From: an uncultured Kordia sp.
GTDB lineage: Bacteria; Bacteroidota; Bacteroidia; Flavobacteriales; Flavobacteriaceae
Length of the DNA stretch: 17,103 nt
Direction: 5' to 3'
Assembly: GCA_913054565.1 (NCBI GenBank)
Contig: CAJXHW010000008.1
Coordinates: 1-17,103, forward strand
A program made the translations under genes and the position numbers. Below, one piece after another: positions 6,802-14,666 of the stretch; position 1 is the first letter of the stretch; each line of letters starts with the position of its first letter. Below the pieces are notes generated by a model. The model was not told the origin of the DNA. It did no database searches and saw only the letters and a list, made by a program, of their open reading frames with translations.

Positions 6802-7260
6802 ATGACAATGAAAAATCTAGTAATAGCACTATTAATGCTTTGCATAAGCTCAGTTTTTGCTCAACATGAAAAAATTAAGACTTTAAAAATAGCGTATATC
6901 ACTTCTGAATTAAATTTATCTAGCAGTGAAGCTGATAAATTTTGGCCAATCTACAACATGTCTCAAAAAAAAATGCATGAGTTAAGAGTGCAACTAAGGG
7001 ATATTCACATAAAAATTGATCAAACATTTGAGACTATTTCTGAAGAGGAAGCTATTAAAATCTTAAATACCTCAACATCTTTAAATCAGAAAATACATCA
7101 AGAAGAAACAGCATTAGTTCAAAATTTATCGGGTATATTATCTGCCAAAAAAATTATTCAGCTGCTAAAAGCAGAAGATCAGTTTAAAAGAAAATTATTA
7201 CGGAAATTTAAAGAAAGAAGACCTCCTTCAGTCAGAAACTCGAATAATAGAGGTCAATAG
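6802..7260 (+). CDS. Secreted CpxP/Spy-like protein ('sensor of ECF-type sigma factor')
   Basis: This 152-residue protein has a signal peptide (1-20, cleaved after VFA) and a mature part predicted to be almost all helical. KTLKIAYITSELNLSSSEA (about 27-45) and ADKFWPIYN (44-52) resemble the helical hairpins of periplasmic Spy/CpxP/ZraP-like proteins. In Flavobacteriaceae this type is usually labelled a sensor of ECF-type sigma factor. A second helical pair ends in the strongly basic LKAEDQFKRKLLRKFKERR (about 122-140), then a polar tail. Translation may begin at the ATG at 6802 or at Met3 (6808); both leave a full signal peptide. It probably sits in the periplasm, binding misfolded protein, metal or the acidic domain of the preceding membrane protein. 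That acidic-to-basic pairing is my inference. Confidence 0.87.
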   Translation: MTMKNLVIALLMLCISSVFAQHEKIKTLKIAYITSELNLSSSEADKFWPIYNMSQKKMHELRVQLRDIHIKIDQTFETISEEEAIKILNTSTSLNQKIHQEETALVQNLSGILSAKKIIQLLKAEDQFKRKLLRKFKERRPPSVRNSNNRGQ

Positions 7261-7282
7261 TTAAAGAGGACGTACAAGCTAA

Positions 7283-8317
7283 TTATTTAAATTTTAAATG
7301 GGCTACACTACCATTTCCTGCAGCAAAAGCAATACTATCATTTAAAAACCGAAGTGTGTAAAACTTTTCATCACTTAAATGTTTCCAAGTTTCACCAAAA
7401 TCAGGAGAATAATCTATTCCATCAACACCAAGGGCAACTAACTCTTTTCCGTTTTTATTAGGCACAAACTGCACACAACTTCTATAACCGGGCCCTTTAC
7501 CTTTAGATACAACCTGCCATGTTTTACCACCATCAGTCGTTTTTATTTTATTTATAAAATTCGCTTCAGGTTTAGTATAATCACCACCAATTGCAAAACC
7601 TATACTTTCATTAAAAAAATCAACAGAATACACTCCTGTAGTATCTAACCCTTGAATTATTGGCGTTGAAAAAGATTCCCAAGTCTCCCCTTTGTCATCT
7701 GAATATAAAACCGCACTTACTTTTCCTCCAGTAGCCACCCAAGTTTTATCACCAACAATTGCAATATTTGTATCACTAGCAGCAAATGCTCCAAATGTTC
7801 CTTTTGGCAAGTTATCACAAGACGTTTTTTTCCACGTATCGCCACCATCTCTAGTTATAAGAATACTCAAACAATCATCTGTAGTATCTCCAATAGCAAT
7901 TCCCTCTTTATTATTCCAAAACTCAATTGCATCATAAAAAACATGCTCATGTATTTCTTTATATACTAACACACCATCTTTATACAACAATGCTGGGTTT
8001 TCAATACTTACTGTAAAAACAGATGTATCTGTACATGCTAGCGCCCTTAAATTTGGATTGTAAACAGAATCCTTCTTAAATAGTTTTTTAAATGTGTTCT
8101 CTCCTTTTTTTAACCGAAATGTATTTCCTTCCGATGTTGCAATAACAACATCTTCTTCATTAATTTCTAAAGCTCTAACATTGAGCAATGAGTCTTTAGT
8201 AATTGTAGTTATAATAACACTATTAATTTCTTGATTAACTGCTTTTGGTTCTTTTTTACAACTAAAAACAGTACTCATTACAACACAAAAAAATAATAAT
8301 CGACACATAACATTCAT
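7283..8317 (-). CDS. Lipoprotein with Asp-box (BNR/YCF48-like) beta-propeller
   Basis: From the ATG at 8317 the protein has 344 residues. It starts with a lipoprotein signal peptide ending in VFSC, with lipidated Cys20 followed by KK, which suggests an envelope lipoprotein. Four Asp-box motifs recur: DGGDTWKKT, DKGETWESF, DGGKTWQVV and DFGETWKHL. They are typical of sialidase-like and YCF48-like propellers, which act as binding or assembly scaffolds. No sialidase catalytic set is apparent, so an enzymatic label would be unsupported. An upstream in-frame start at 8359 would add 14 residues without improving the signal, and it lies beyond the likely promoter. An inner ATG at 8308 is also possible. 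The gene converges on the sigma operon with only 22 bases between stops and has no obvious terminator. Confidence 0.87.
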   Translation of the reverse strand: MNVMCRLLFFCVVMSTVFSCKKEPKAVNQEINSVIITTITKDSLLNVRALEINEEDVVIATSEGNTFRLKKGENTFKKLFKKDSVYNPNLRALACTDTSVFTVSIENPALLYKDGVLVYKEIHEHVFYDAIEFWNNKEGIAIGDTTDDCLSILITRDGGDTWKKTSCDNLPKGTFGAFAASDTNIAIVGDKTWVATGGKVSAVLYSDDKGETWESFSTPIIQGLDTTGVYSVDFFNESIGFAIGGDYTKPEANFINKIKTTDGGKTWQVVSKGKGPGYRSCVQFVPNKNGKELVALGVDGIDYSPDFGETWKHLSDEKFYTLRFLNDSIAFAAGNGSVAHLKFK

Positions 8318-8323
8318 TTTTGG

Positions 8324-8342
8324 TAAATATACAATACTTTTG
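8324..8342. promoter_or_regulatory. Facing -7 elements of the divergent lipoprotein and methyltransferase genes
   Basis: On the plus strand TACTTTTG (8335-8342) matches TAnnTTTG exactly, 34 bases before the methyltransferase ATG. On the minus strand TATATTTA (8331-8324) matches at all but the last position, upstream of the lipoprotein ATG at 8317. Only three bases separate them, so the two polymerases would compete. Neither has a well-spaced TTG; the minus-strand site would give a near-leaderless mRNA. Confidence 0.4.
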
Positions 8343-8376
8343 TAGGCTGATTTATACAATCATATAATTTATCCAA

Positions 8377-9585
8377 ATGAGATTACACAGAAATTTAACT
8401 TACGCAGTAATTGATAGTATTAGAGACGTTTTCAATGACGATATGTACGCAGGAAAGGCTGTAGAACAAGCCTTAAGACGCGACAAACGTTGGGGTTCTC
8501 GCGACAGAAAGTTTGTTGCAGAAACTATTTATGATATTATTAGATGGAAGCGTTTATACGCAGAAATTGCAGAAGTTAACGAGCCTTTTACTCGTCCAAA
8601 TTTATGGCGTTTATTTTCAGTTTGGTGTGTTTTAAGAGGAATTGAGTTACCAGATTGGAGTCAGATTGAACCAACACCTACAAGACGAATAAAAGGACGG
8701 TTTGATGAATTATCGAAAATCAGAAAATTTAAAGAGTCTATTCCAGATTGGATTGACGAACTTGGTGTAAAAGAACTTGGCGAAAAGGTTTGGACTAAAG
8801 AGATTGCTGCTTTAAATATACAAGCAGAAGTTATTTTAAGAACAAATACTCTTAAAACAACAAAGGAAGCTCTACAGGCAAAATTATTAGAAGAAGGAAT
8901 TGAAACGGTAACTCTACCAAAACACCCCGATGCCATAAAATTAGTTGAACGTGCTAACGTTTTTAAAACAGATGCTTTTAAAATGGGCTGGTTTGAAGTT
9001 CAAGATGCGTCATCACAGCTAGTTGCTGCTTACTTAGATGTAGAGCCTGGAATGAAGGTTGTTGATACATGTGCTGGTGCAGGAGGAAAAACATTACATT
9101 TGTCTGCATTAATGCAAAACAAAGGGCAATTAATTGCAATGGATATTTACGAAAGTAAATTGCGTAAATTAAAGGTAAGAGCAAAACGTGGAGGTATTCA
9201 TAACGTTACTTTAAAAACAATTGACTCTACAAAACCTATCAAAAAACTACATGATAAAGCTGACAGAGTCCTTATTGACGCACCTTGTAGTGGTTTAGGA
9301 GTTTTAAGACGAAACCCTGATTCTAAATGGAAGTTACAGCCTGAGTTTTTAGATAATATTAGAAAAACACAACAAGAAATATTGTGTAGTTATTCTAAAA
9401 TGGTAAAACCTGGAGGAAAACTAGTTTACGCAACATGCTCTGTATTACCCTCTGAAAATCAAGATCAAGTCAAGCAGTTTTTAGCGACAAACGATGAATT
9501 TAAATTTGTATCTGACAAAAAAATATTATCTTCGCAAAGTGGCTATGATGGATTTTATATGGCATTATTAGAACGCAAAAAATAA
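8377..9585 (+). CDS. RsmB/NOP2-family rRNA (cytosine-C5) methyltransferase
   Basis: This 402-residue SAM-dependent enzyme probably methylates a cytosine in 16S rRNA. The N-terminal 1-70 resembles the helical NusB-like domain of RsmB (GSRDRKFVAETIYDIIRW). Residues 150-220 form the pre-catalytic part ending GWFEVQDASSQLVA. The Rossmann domain has motif I VVDTCAGAGGKT (228-239), the acidic SAM-ribose contact MDIYESKL, motif IV DAPCSGLGVLRRNP with Cys304, and motif VI YATCSVLPSEN with Cys354. Both cysteines of the m5C mechanism are present: the nucleophile is in motif VI and the general helper in motif IV. Length fits RsmB (about 430). The exact target base cannot be assigned. It is transcribed away from the lipoprotein gene; the nuclease gene follows after 49 bases and a weak hairpin. 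Confidence 0.93.
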   Translation: MRLHRNLTYAVIDSIRDVFNDDMYAGKAVEQALRRDKRWGSRDRKFVAETIYDIIRWKRLYAEIAEVNEPFTRPNLWRLFSVWCVLRGIELPDWSQIEPTPTRRIKGRFDELSKIRKFKESIPDWIDELGVKELGEKVWTKEIAALNIQAEVILRTNTLKTTKEALQAKLLEEGIETVTLPKHPDAIKLVERANVFKTDAFKMGWFEVQDASSQLVAAYLDVEPGMKVVDTCAGAGGKTLHLSALMQNKGQLIAMDIYESKLRKLKVRAKRGGIHNVTLKTIDSTKPIKKLHDKADRVLIDAPCSGLGVLRRNPDSKWKLQPEFLDNIRKTQQEILCSYSKMVKPGGKLVYATCSVLPSENQDQVKQFLATNDEFKFVSDKKILSSQSGYDGFYMALLERKK

Positions 9586-9590
9586 TACCC

Positions 9591-9616
9591 AAGAGATTTA
9601 GTGGTTTTTATCTCTT
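9591..9616 (+). terminator. Weak hairpin between methyltransferase and nuclease genes
   Basis: AAGAGAT (9591-9597) and ATCTCTT (9610-9616) form a 7-bp stem around a 12-base loop that includes a T5 run. No T tract follows, so termination would be inefficient; it may only attenuate read-through or act as a processing site. Confidence 0.35.
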
Positions 9617-9634
9617 TAACAAAAACACTTAATT

Positions 9635-10798
9635 ATGATTAAAAAAATTACTTTTTTGATGCTATTAGTATCATTTACCCTTCAGGCACAGACTATTCCT
9701 ACTGGGTATTACGACCATGCATCAGGATCTACTGCTTACGCCTTAAAAACAAAGTTGAAAGAGATCATTGACAATGTAGACGATGCAACAATTACAGTAA
9801 ATGAATACATTGCTACAGATGAAGGATATGCAGCATTATGGACAGCTTACCAAAATGTTAATAGTGGTGATAAAGATTTATATGCTTCCTATGAAAATGA
9901 TGGCTCTCTTTTAGACATGTACTCAGAATTACCAACAGGCACTGACCCATATAATTTTACAATGGGTACAAACCAATGCGGCTCATACTCTGGTGAAAGT
10001 GACTGCTACAATAGAGAACATACTTTTCCCCAAGGTTTTTTCAATAGTGCAAGCCCTATGAAAAATGATTATCATTTTGTTGTTCCTGTTGATGGCTATA
10101 CTAATGGACGAAGAGACAATAGACCTTACGGAAAAGTTGCTACAGCATCATGGACTTCTAGTAACGGATCAAAGTTAGGTTCTAGTGCCACACCTGGTTT
10201 TTCTGGAAACGTGTTTGAACCAATAGATGAATTTAAAGGTGATTTTGCAAGATGCTTGCTCTATTTTGCAGTTCGTTATGAAGACAAAGCTGTTGAAGCT
10301 AATGCTGGAGGAAGTTGGGATTTACACAGTGCAACTATAGACAACCCGATGGACGGATCTTCAGACCAATTTTATGAGCAATGGTATATTAATTTATTAA
10401 TGACATGGCACTATCAAGACCTGCCTTCTCAAAAAGAATTTGATAGAAATGACAATGGTTTTAATCACCAAAATAATAGAAATCCATTTATAGATCACCC
10501 AGAATGGGTTAATGAAATTTGGACAAACACTTTAAGTGTAGAAAATTATGTTTCTGAAGACTTTAGCATTTACCCTAATCCTACTCACGCAGACCTTGTA
10601 TACATCAACAAAGGAAACAACACCATTAAAAACTTAGAATTATATTCTATTAGTGGTAAGTTAATTTTAACAAAGAAAATCAACACTAATAACGCTATAA
10701 TAACACTAGACAGCTTAAATTCTGTTGCCTCAGGAATGTATCTATTAAAAATACAAACTGATAAAAATACGGTTATTAAAAAATTAGTTATCAACTAA
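9635..10798 (+). CDS. Secreted endonuclease I with T9SS C-terminal sorting domain
   Basis: This 387-residue nuclease is exported by Sec (signal peptide 1-18, LQAQ) and then across the outer membrane by the type IX system. The catalytic domain (about 20-300) is of the endonuclease I (EndA/BsnB) family: CYNREHTFPQGFF with His129, DYHFVVPVDGYTNGRRDNRPYG at 145-166, and NRNPFIDHPEWV near 281-292. Cys115 and Cys124 flank the active-site approach and could form a disulphide. Residues about 309-387 are a type A sorting domain: FSIYPNPT, then LELYSISGKLI, SGMYLLKI and the basic end VIKKLVIN. The family cuts DNA and RNA non-specifically with Mg; nutrient scavenging or biofilm DNA degradation is the likely use. 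A strong terminator follows. Confidence 0.94.
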   Translation: MIKKITFLMLLVSFTLQAQTIPTGYYDHASGSTAYALKTKLKEIIDNVDDATITVNEYIATDEGYAALWTAYQNVNSGDKDLYASYENDGSLLDMYSELPTGTDPYNFTMGTNQCGSYSGESDCYNREHTFPQGFFNSASPMKNDYHFVVPVDGYTNGRRDNRPYGKVATASWTSSNGSKLGSSATPGFSGNVFEPIDEFKGDFARCLLYFAVRYEDKAVEANAGGSWDLHSATIDNPMDGSSDQFYEQWYINLLMTWHYQDLPSQKEFDRNDNGFNHQNNRNPFIDHPEWVNEIWTNTLSVENYVSEDFSIYPNPTHADLVYINKGNNTIKNLELYSISGKLILTKKINTNNAIITLDSLNSVASGMYLLKIQTDKNTVIKKLVIN

Positions 10799-10819
10799 CA
10801 TTAAAAACACCTTGTTTAT

Positions 10820-10846
10820 AAAGCGACTTTTTAGTCGCTTTTTTTA
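10820..10846 (+). terminator. Rho-independent terminator of the nuclease gene
   Basis: A perfect 9-bp stem (AAAGCGACT at 10820-10828, AGTCGCTTT at 10833-10841) with a TTTT loop is followed by T residues to 10845. It is 21 bases past the stop. Confidence 0.92.
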
Positions 10847-10869
10847 TGCAATATAAACAACAAAAAATG

Positions 10870-10877
10870 TATTTTTG
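10870..10877 (+). promoter_or_regulatory. -7 element of the purL promoter
   Basis: TATTTTTG is an exact match to TAnnTTTG and lies 32 bases before the purL ATG. No clear TTG is seen at -33; the T-rich tail of the preceding terminator occupies the region just upstream. No purine riboswitch-like pairing is visible in the short leader. Confidence 0.55.
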
Positions 10878-10909
10878 CATCTTTAACAACACAACAAAAA
10901 CGTTAATAG

Positions 10910-13900
10910 ATGATTCATTTCTTTGGAAACACAAACAGCACAGTATTTGCTGTACAAACAACAAAAGAACTTTCTAACGAAGCAATTGAAAAATTGACTT
11001 GGTTATTTGGTAATCAGCCAAAAATAAACGCGGCGTCTTTGGACGCTTTTTTTATTGGACCTAGAGCTGCAATGATTTCTCCTTGGAGTACAAATGCGGT
11101 TGAGATTACACAAAACATGACTATTGACGGTATTATCCGTATTGAAGAGTACAAAAGCACTACTGAAAACAATACTGATTTTGACCCAATGTTGTCTCAG
11201 AAATTTTCTGAATTAAATCAAGATATCTTCACTGTTAGTATAAAACCAGAAGCCGTGTTAGATATTGATGATATTGCGGCATACAACCAACAAGAGGGCT
11301 TAGCCTTAAGTAACGAAGAAGTTGAATACCTAGAAGGTATGGCTACTAAAATTGGTAGAAAATTAACCGATTCTGAAGTTTTTGGTTTCTCTCAAGTAAA
11401 CTCAGAGCACTGTCGTCACAAAATATTCAACGGAACATTTGTAATTGACGGAGAAGAAATGCCTTCATCTTTATTCAAATTAATTAAGAAAACATCTGCT
11501 GAAAGCCCACAAGGAATCGTTTCTGCTTATAAAGATAATGTGGCGTTTATTGAAGGACCAAAAGTCACTCAGTTTGCTCCAAAATCAGCAGATAAACCAG
11601 ATTTTTACGAAGAGAAAGAATTCAATTCGGTTATTTCATTAAAGGCAGAAACACACAACTTCCCTACTACAGTAGAGCCTTTTAATGGTGCTGCAACAGG
11701 AGCTGGTGGTGAAATTAGAGATAGACTTGCTGGTGGTAAAGGTTCTTTACCTTTAGCAGGAACCGCTGTTTACATGACATCATATTCTCGTTTAGAAGAA
11801 AACAGACCTTGGGAACAAGCAATGGACGAGCGTAAATGGTTATACCAAACTCCAATGGATATTTTAATTAAAGCATCTAATGGAGCATCTGATTTTGGAA
11901 ACAAATTCGGACAACCATTAATTACTGGTTCTGTACTTACTTTTGAGCATGACGAAGATGCTAGAAAACTTGGTTTTGATAAAGTGATCATGCAAGCTGG
12001 AGGTATTGGATACGGCAAAGCAGAACAAGCCTTAAAAGATACTCCAGAAAATGGGGACAAAATAGTCATTTTAGGTGGTGAAAACTACCGAATTGGTATG
12101 GGTGGTGCAGCTGTATCTTCTGCAGATACTGGAGGAAACAGTGAAGGTATTGAATTAAATGCCATTCAACGTTCAAACCCTGAAATGCAAAAACGTGCTG
12201 CCAATGCCGTAAGAGGAATGGTAGAAAGTGATCTAAATCCTATTGTTTCAATTCATGATCATGGGGCAGGTGGTCACTTAAACTGTCTATCAGAATTAGT
12301 AGAAGATACCGGAGGAAAAATTGATTTAGATAAATTACCTGTTGGTGACCCTACACTATCTGCTAAAGAAATTATCGGAAACGAATCTCAAGAACGTATG
12401 GGATTAGTGATTGGCAAAAAAGATATTGATACCTTACAACGTATTGCAGATCGTGAACGTTCTCCAATGTATGAAGTTGGTGATGTAACTAATGACGATC
12501 GTTTTACGTTTGAATCTAAAACTACTGGTGAAAAACCAATGGATTTAGAACTGTCTGATATGTTTGGAAGTTCTCCTAAAACTATCATGACAGACAAAAC
12601 AGTTGTTCGTAATTACGATGAACTTACTTACGATGTTAAAAACATTGACGATTACCTTAATCAAGTGTTACAGTTAGAGGCTGTTGCTTGTAAAGATTGG
12701 TTAACCAATAAAGTTGACCGTTGCGTTGGTGGTCGTGTAGCTAAACAACAATGTGTTGGTCCGCTACAATTACCATTAAACAATGTTGGCGTAATGGCGT
12801 TAGATTTTAAATCCACCGAAGGAGTTGCTACTTCTATTGGTCACGCCCCAATTAGCGCGCTAATTGACCCTGTTGCAGGAAGTAGAAATGCTATTGCAGA
12901 GTCTTTATCAAATATTATTTGGGCACCTTTAAAAGATGGATTATCTTCTGTATCACTTTCAGCTAACTGGATGTGGCCTTGTAAAAATGAAGGTGAAGAT
13001 GCTCGTTTATACAAAGCAGTAAAAGGAATATCAGATTTTGCTATAGAACTAGGGATCAACGTACCAACTGGTAAAGATTCGTTATCTATGAAGCAAAAGT
13101 ACCCTAATGAAGAGGTCATCTCTCCAGGTACAGTAGTTATTTCTGCAGGTGCTAATTGTAACGATATCAATAAAATTGTTGAGCCTGTTTTCAAAACAGG
13201 AAAAGGAAACGTATACTACCTAAACTTATCTCAAGATAACTTTAAATTAGGAGGTTCTTCTTTTGCTCAGGTTGTAAACAAAATAGGAAACGAAACATCT
13301 ACTATAAAAGATGCTGCCAAGTTTAAAACAGCATTTAACACAATACAAGATTTGATTAAAGCAGATAAAATTGTTGCTGGTCACGATGTTGCTTCTGGAG
13401 GATTAATCACTACTTTATTAGAATTGTGTTTTGCCAACAATAACATTGGAGCTAACCTAGACTTAACAAAATTAGGAGAAGCAGACTCTATTAAAGTATT
13501 GTTCTCAGAGAATAACGGAATAGTTATACAATCTGTAGATAACAGTATCGAAAAAGTGTTTGCCGCTAATAATATTGAATTCTTTAATATTGGTGAAGTA
13601 ACTGCTGCTAACGAAGTAAACGTCATTAACGGTTCAGATGCTTTTAACTTCAATATTGCTGAATTAAGAGATACTTGGTTTAGAACCTCAGCATTATTAG
13701 ATGCTAAGCAATGTGCTAACAATAAAGGAGAAGAGCGTTTTATTAATTATAAATACCAAGCTTTAGACTACACCTTCCCTACTCAGTTTACAGGTAAATT
13801 AGCAGATGTTATTGGAACTCCCAAAGGAGACAGACCTAAGGCAGCTATTATCCGTGAAAAAGGATCGAACTCAGAAAGAGAAATGGCTAACGCTATGTAT

Positions 13901-14578
13901 TTAGCTGGTTTTGATGTTAAGGATGTGCATATGACCGATTTAATATCAGGTCGTGAAACTCTAGAAGACATTCAGTTTATTGGTGCTGTAGGAGGATTCT
14001 CTAACTCAGATGTTTTAGGTTCTGCAAAGGGTTGGGCTGGAGCATTTAAATACAATGAAAAAGCGAACACTGCTTTAAAAAACTTCTTTAAGAGAGAAAA
14101 TACATTATCTGTAGGTATTTGTAACGGTGCACAGTTATGGATGGAGTTAGATTTAATTAACCCTGATCATGATGTTCACGGGAAATTAATTCACAACGAT
14201 TCTCAAAAACACGAGAGCAACTTTACTTCTGTAACAGTTCAAGAAAATAATTCAGTTATGTTAAAAACATTGGCTGGAACTAAATTAGGTGTTTGGATTT
14301 CTCACGGAGAAGGAAAGTTTAACCTACCAGAAAGTGAAGAAAATTATGAAATAGCTGCCAAATATGGTTATGATGGTTATCCTGCAAATCCAAACGGTTC
14401 TAATTATAACGTTGCTATGATGTCTTCAAAAGATGGTCGTCACTTAGTAACCATGCCACATATTGAACGCTCTATCTTCCAGTGGAACTGGGCTAATTAT
14501 ATAGATGGCAGGCAAGACGAAGTTTCTCCATGGTTAGAAGCTTTTGTAAACGCTAGAAAGTGGTTAGAGAACAAATAA
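10910..14578 (+). CDS. purL: Phosphoribosylformylglycinamidine synthase, large single-chain form
   Basis: This 1222-residue cytosolic enzyme catalyses step four of de novo purine synthesis: FGAR + glutamine + ATP to FGAM. The domain order is complete. The N-terminal PurS-like domain is followed by a linker with FGFSQVNSEHCRHKIFNG (about 155-172). Two AIRS-type halves follow, the first with KAETHNFPTTVEPFNGAATG and GGEIRDRLAGGKG for ATP/FGAR, the second with GGRVAKQQCVGP and GHDVASGG. The C-terminal glutaminase has AAIIREKGSNSEREMA, catalytic Cys1071 in GICNGAQLW, and His1184 and Glu1186 in PHIERS. It is the long proteobacterial/Bacteroidota form (E. coli about 1295 residues), so separate purQ and purS are not needed. 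The gene stands alone, flanked by terminators on both sides, with no other pur gene in the window. Confidence 0.98.
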   Translation: MIHFFGNTNSTVFAVQTTKELSNEAIEKLTWLFGNQPKINAASLDAFFIGPRAAMISPWSTNAVEITQNMTIDGIIRIEEYKSTTENNTDFDPMLSQKFSELNQDIFTVSIKPEAVLDIDDIAAYNQQEGLALSNEEVEYLEGMATKIGRKLTDSEVFGFSQVNSEHCRHKIFNGTFVIDGEEMPSSLFKLIKKTSAESPQGIVSAYKDNVAFIEGPKVTQFAPKSADKPDFYEEKEFNSVISLKAETHNFPTTVEPFNGAATGAGGEIRDRLAGGKGSLPLAGTAVYMTSYSRLEENRPWEQAMDERKWLYQTPMDILIKASNGASDFGNKFGQPLITGSVLTFEHDEDARKLGFDKVIMQAGGIGYGKAEQALKDTPENGDKIVILGGENYRIGMGGAAVSSADTGGNSEGIELNAIQRSNPEMQKRAANAVRGMVESDLNPIVSIHDHGAGGHLNCLSELVEDTGGKIDLDKLPVGDPTLSAKEIIGNESQERMGLVIGKKDIDTLQRIADRERSPMYEVGDVTNDDRFTFESKTTGEKPMDLELSDMFGSSPKTIMTDKTVVRNYDELTYDVKNIDDYLNQVLQLEAVACKDWLTNKVDRCVGGRVAKQQCVGPLQLPLNNVGVMALDFKSTEGVATSIGHAPISALIDPVAGSRNAIAESLSNIIWAPLKDGLSSVSLSANWMWPCKNEGEDARLYKAVKGISDFAIELGINVPTGKDSLSMKQKYPNEEVISPGTVVISAGANCNDINKIVEPVFKTGKGNVYYLNLSQDNFKLGGSSFAQVVNKIGNETSTIKDAAKFKTAFNTIQDLIKADKIVAGHDVASGGLITTLLELCFANNNIGANLDLTKLGEADSIKVLFSENNGIVIQSVDNSIEKVFAANNIEFFNIGEVTAANEVNVINGSDAFNFNIAELRDTWFRTSALLDAKQCANNKGEERFINYKYQALDYTFPTQFTGKLADVIGTPKGDRPKAAIIREKGSNSEREMANAMYLAGFDVKDVHMTDLISGRETLEDIQFIGAVGGFSNSDVLGSAKGWAGAFKYNEKANTALKNFFKRENTLSVGICNGAQLWMELDLINPDHDVHGKLIHNDSQKHESNFTSVTVQENNSVMLKTLAGTKLGVWISHGEGKFNLPESEENYEIAAKYGYDGYPANPNGSNYNVAMMSSKDGRHLVTMPHIERSIFQWNWANYIDGRQDEVSPWLEAFVNARKWLENK

Positions 14579-14601
14579 AATAATCGACATACTTAATTAT
14601 T

Positions 14602-14638
14602 AAGACCTCTCTCTTTTTATAAGTTGAGAGGTCTTTTT
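14602..14638 (+). terminator. Rho-independent terminator of purL
   Basis: AAGACCTCTC (14602-14611) pairs perfectly with GAGAGGTCTT (14626-14635) around a 14-base T-rich loop, followed by T residues to 14638. The T-rich tail runs into TATTTTTA (14638-14645), which could serve as a -7-like element for the next gene 22 bases downstream. Confidence 0.9.
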
Positions 14639-14666
14639 ATTTTTACAGTACAAATCAAACTACAAT

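Noticed and set aside
8318..8359. Fourteen-residue extension of the lipoprotein from an ATG at 8359
   Set aside because: It puts polar residues before a complete lipoprotein signal and runs through the divergent promoter region.
10846..10909. Purine riboswitch in the purL leader
   Set aside because: The leader after the -7 element is about 30 bases, far too short for the aptamer, and no suitable pairing is visible.
13381..13722. 113-codon minus-strand frame, and others at 12841-13194 and 11770-12069, within purL
   Set aside because: All lie opposite conserved purL motifs; their compositions are those of reverse-complemented coding DNA.
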